A DNA stretch of 6,779 nucleotides from DASQJJ01 sp964598355 (GTDB lineage Bacteria > Patescibacteriota > Microgenomatia > Levybacterales > UBA12049), in the NCBI GenBank assembly GCA_964598355.1, contig CAZRBN010000065.1, positions 1 to 6,779 on the forward strand, given 5' to 3'. A program made the position numbers and the translations under genes. This document shows, piece after piece, positions 5,635-6,779 of this stretch (position 1 is the stretch's first letter; each line of letters begins with the position of its first letter). The notes beneath the pieces are model-generated. The model did not search any database, was not told where the DNA came from, and worked only from the letters and a program-made list of their open reading frames with translations.

Positions 5635-6126
5635 TCAGCCGATCAGCTTCGAGACTTCGGCGTCGATCTCGGCGTTCTGCTGGCGATGCAGCGCCTCGAA
5701 ATCGACCGGCGCCAGCAACAGCGGCATGAACCCGCCGTCGCGCGTCGCATTGGCCAGGATCGAGCGGGCGAAGGGGAACAGCTGGCGCGGCACTTCGACC
5801 ATGATCAGCGGCTTCAGGTGCTCCATCGGGATGCTGCCGGCAGAGACCACGACGCCGCCATAGGAGAGCTCGGCCATGAACACGACGTCGCTGTCGTGCT
5901 TGGCTTCGGCCTTCAGGTGTAGGACGACCTCGTAGAGCTTGTCGTTGAGCTGCGAGCCGCTCACCGCGACCGAAATCTGTACCTGCGGCGTCTTGCCGGC
6001 GGTCACCGCGTAGATGTGCGGCGCCCGCGGGTTCTCGAAGGACAGGTCCTTCACATATTGCGTGCTGATGGTGTACGCGACGCCGGCGGATTTTTGGGCG
6101 TCCGCGGCCGGGGTGGGGTCAGCCAT
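5635..6126 (-). CDS. secB: Protein-export chaperone SecB
   Basis: SecB is a tetrameric cytoplasmic chaperone that keeps preproteins unfolded and passes them to SecA at the Sec translocon. The 163 residues fit the family. Recognisable segments are YVKDLSFENPRAP (24-36), the beta strands around PQVQISVAVSG and LYEVVLHLKAEAK, the HLKPLIMVEVPRQLFPFAR run, and NATRDGGFMPLLLAPVDFEALH near the C-terminus, the usual signature for alphaproteobacterial SecB. The N-terminus (1-15, Ala/Asp/Pro-rich) is variable as expected. The ATG at 6126-6124 has only a weak GGA upstream as ribosome site. It is convergent with dnaQ, as in other alphaproteobacteria. An 83-bp gap separates it from the upstream phosphatase gene on the same strand, so it may have its own promoter there. 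Confidence 0.96.
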   Translation of the reverse strand: MADPTPAADAQKSAGVAYTISTQYVKDLSFENPRAPHIYAVTAGKTPQVQISVAVSGSQLNDKLYEVVLHLKAEAKHDSDVVFMAELSYGGVVVSAGSIPMEHLKPLIMVEVPRQLFPFARSILANATRDGGFMPLLLAPVDFEALHRQQNAEIDAEVSKLIG

Positions 6127-6209
6127 AAGTCCGTAAATTCCGTTGGCCAGGGATCAATGGTGGCGGTCGGTAACACGGAAGGCCGGACCGCCGCAACCGC
6201 CGCTAAAGA
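6127..6209 (-). other. Gap between histidine phosphatase gene and secB, with a hairpin
   Basis: On the transcribed strand GGCGGTC (6192-6186) can pair with GACCGCC (6168-6162) across a 17-nt loop. No U-run follows, so it is a poor intrinsic terminator. The stretch next to secB (6127-6150) is relatively AT-rich and could hold a secB promoter, but I see no convincing -35/-10 pair. Confidence 0.3.
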
Positions 6210-6779
6210 TTACGCCGGCGCGAGGCTGACCGGGACGATCTCGCCGTTCGCCGAGCGATAGCCGCCGGTCATCGAGCGGATGAAGCCCCAATGCGTCACG
6301 ACCACGGTGTGCGGCCCGTCCGGGTCGCGGGCCATGGCGGCGCGGAAGGCGGCAGCGCGCGCCGCCAGCACGTCCTCGCTTTCCTCGACGCCGTGCGCGA
6401 TGTGGTCGTGCCACCACGGATCGTCGAGATGCTCGAACCGATAGGCCGGGAACCGCCGCTGGAGCTCCGCCGGTCTTGCCCCGACGTCGCACTGGAAGGC
6501 GGCGCGCTCGCGGACCAGCGGCTCGACCGTGACTTCGCGGAACCCCAGCGCCTCGGCGAGGATCGTCGCGGTCTGCAAAGCCCGCGTATAGGGGCTCGAC
6601 ATCAGGCGGCAAATTTTGCGCCCTTGCTGGCGCAGCAATTCGAGCTCGGCGGCCGCGGCGAGCGCCTGCCGTCGCCCTTCCTCGGTGAGCTCCGGGTCGC
6701 GGATTCCGGGGTCGACGCGCGTCGCGGCGAAGGCCACGTTAAAATGGGATTGGCCGTGACGGATCAGCAGCATATGAGG
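6210..6779 (-). CDS. Histidine phosphatase family protein (phosphoglycerate mutase-like)
   Basis: This is a member of the superfamily that transfers phosphate through a catalytic histidine; substrates range from sugar phosphates to proteins, and this one is not assignable. From the ATG at 6773-6771 there are 187 residues. Catalytic features are LIRHGQSHFN (3-12; His6), SSPYTRALQTA (59-69; Arg64), LVRERAAFQCDVG (86-98; Glu89 is the likely acid) and VVVTHWGFI (157-165; His161), so the active site is complete. No signal peptide is evident. The start is uncertain: the frame is open upstream to the window edge (two further codons), the RHG motif comes unusually close to this ATG, and no ribosome site can be judged. 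The true start may therefore lie outside. It reads toward secB on the same strand. Confidence 0.85.
   Translation of the reverse strand, partial: PHMLLIRHGQSHFNVAFAATRVDPGIRDPELTEEGRRQALAAAAELELLRQQGRKICRLMSSPYTRALQTATILAEALGFREVTVEPLVRERAAFQCDVGARPAELQRRFPAYRFEHLDDPWWHDHIAHGVEESEDVLAARAAAFRAAMARDPDGPHTVVVTHWGFIRSMTGGYRSANGEIVPVSLAPA

Noticed and set aside
1..6779. Mobile elements, CRISPR array, tRNA/rRNA or a new defence or biosynthetic cluster
   Set aside because: Every long reading frame with support belongs to a known housekeeping family, and no regularly spaced repeats, transposase motifs or tRNA-like cloverleaf were seen.

Overview
The window is GC-rich and densely coded, and looks like a conserved core-chromosome segment from an alphaproteobacterium. 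The protein sequences, and the order hemH-hemE / PPDK regulator-maf-aroE-coaE-dnaQ-secB, match the neighbourhood known from Caulobacter and many other alphaproteobacteria. The ferrochelatase, SecB and DnaQ sequences all read as alphaproteobacterial. I cannot name a genus; a Rhodospirillales-like lineage is a guess.

Left arm (1-1528, minus strand): the 5' part of hemH (ferrochelatase, running off the left edge) follows hemE (uroporphyrinogen decarboxylase). They overlap by 4 bp, so the pair is probably co-transcribed and translationally coupled, and supplies two steps of haem synthesis. Middle (1529-1959): a 431-bp non-coding gap between the divergent hemE and PPDK-regulator genes. It holds several DnaA-box-like sequences, an AT-rich tract, direct and inverted repeats and a local cluster of GANTC sites. 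The chromosomal origin of Caulobacter lies between the same two genes, so this is the best candidate for oriC and the most interesting part of the window.

Right arm (1960-5607, plus strand): a compact run reading away from the candidate origin. It encodes a pyruvate,phosphate dikinase regulatory kinase/phosphorylase, a Maf nucleotide pyrophosphatase, shikimate dehydrogenase (aroE), dephospho-CoA kinase (coaE) and the DNA polymerase III epsilon proofreading subunit (dnaQ). The first three are joined by ATGA stop/start overlaps, coaE follows 6 bp later and dnaQ 41 bp later. Far right (5635-6779, minus strand): secB (export chaperone) converges on dnaQ. Upstream of it is a histidine-phosphatase-family gene whose start may lie just outside the window.

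The genes are housekeeping functions. They are linked by conserved position near the origin more than by a shared pathway. I see no mobile element, CRISPR array, tRNA, rRNA or evidence of a new defence or biosynthetic system. The structure left to explain is in the intergenic gap.
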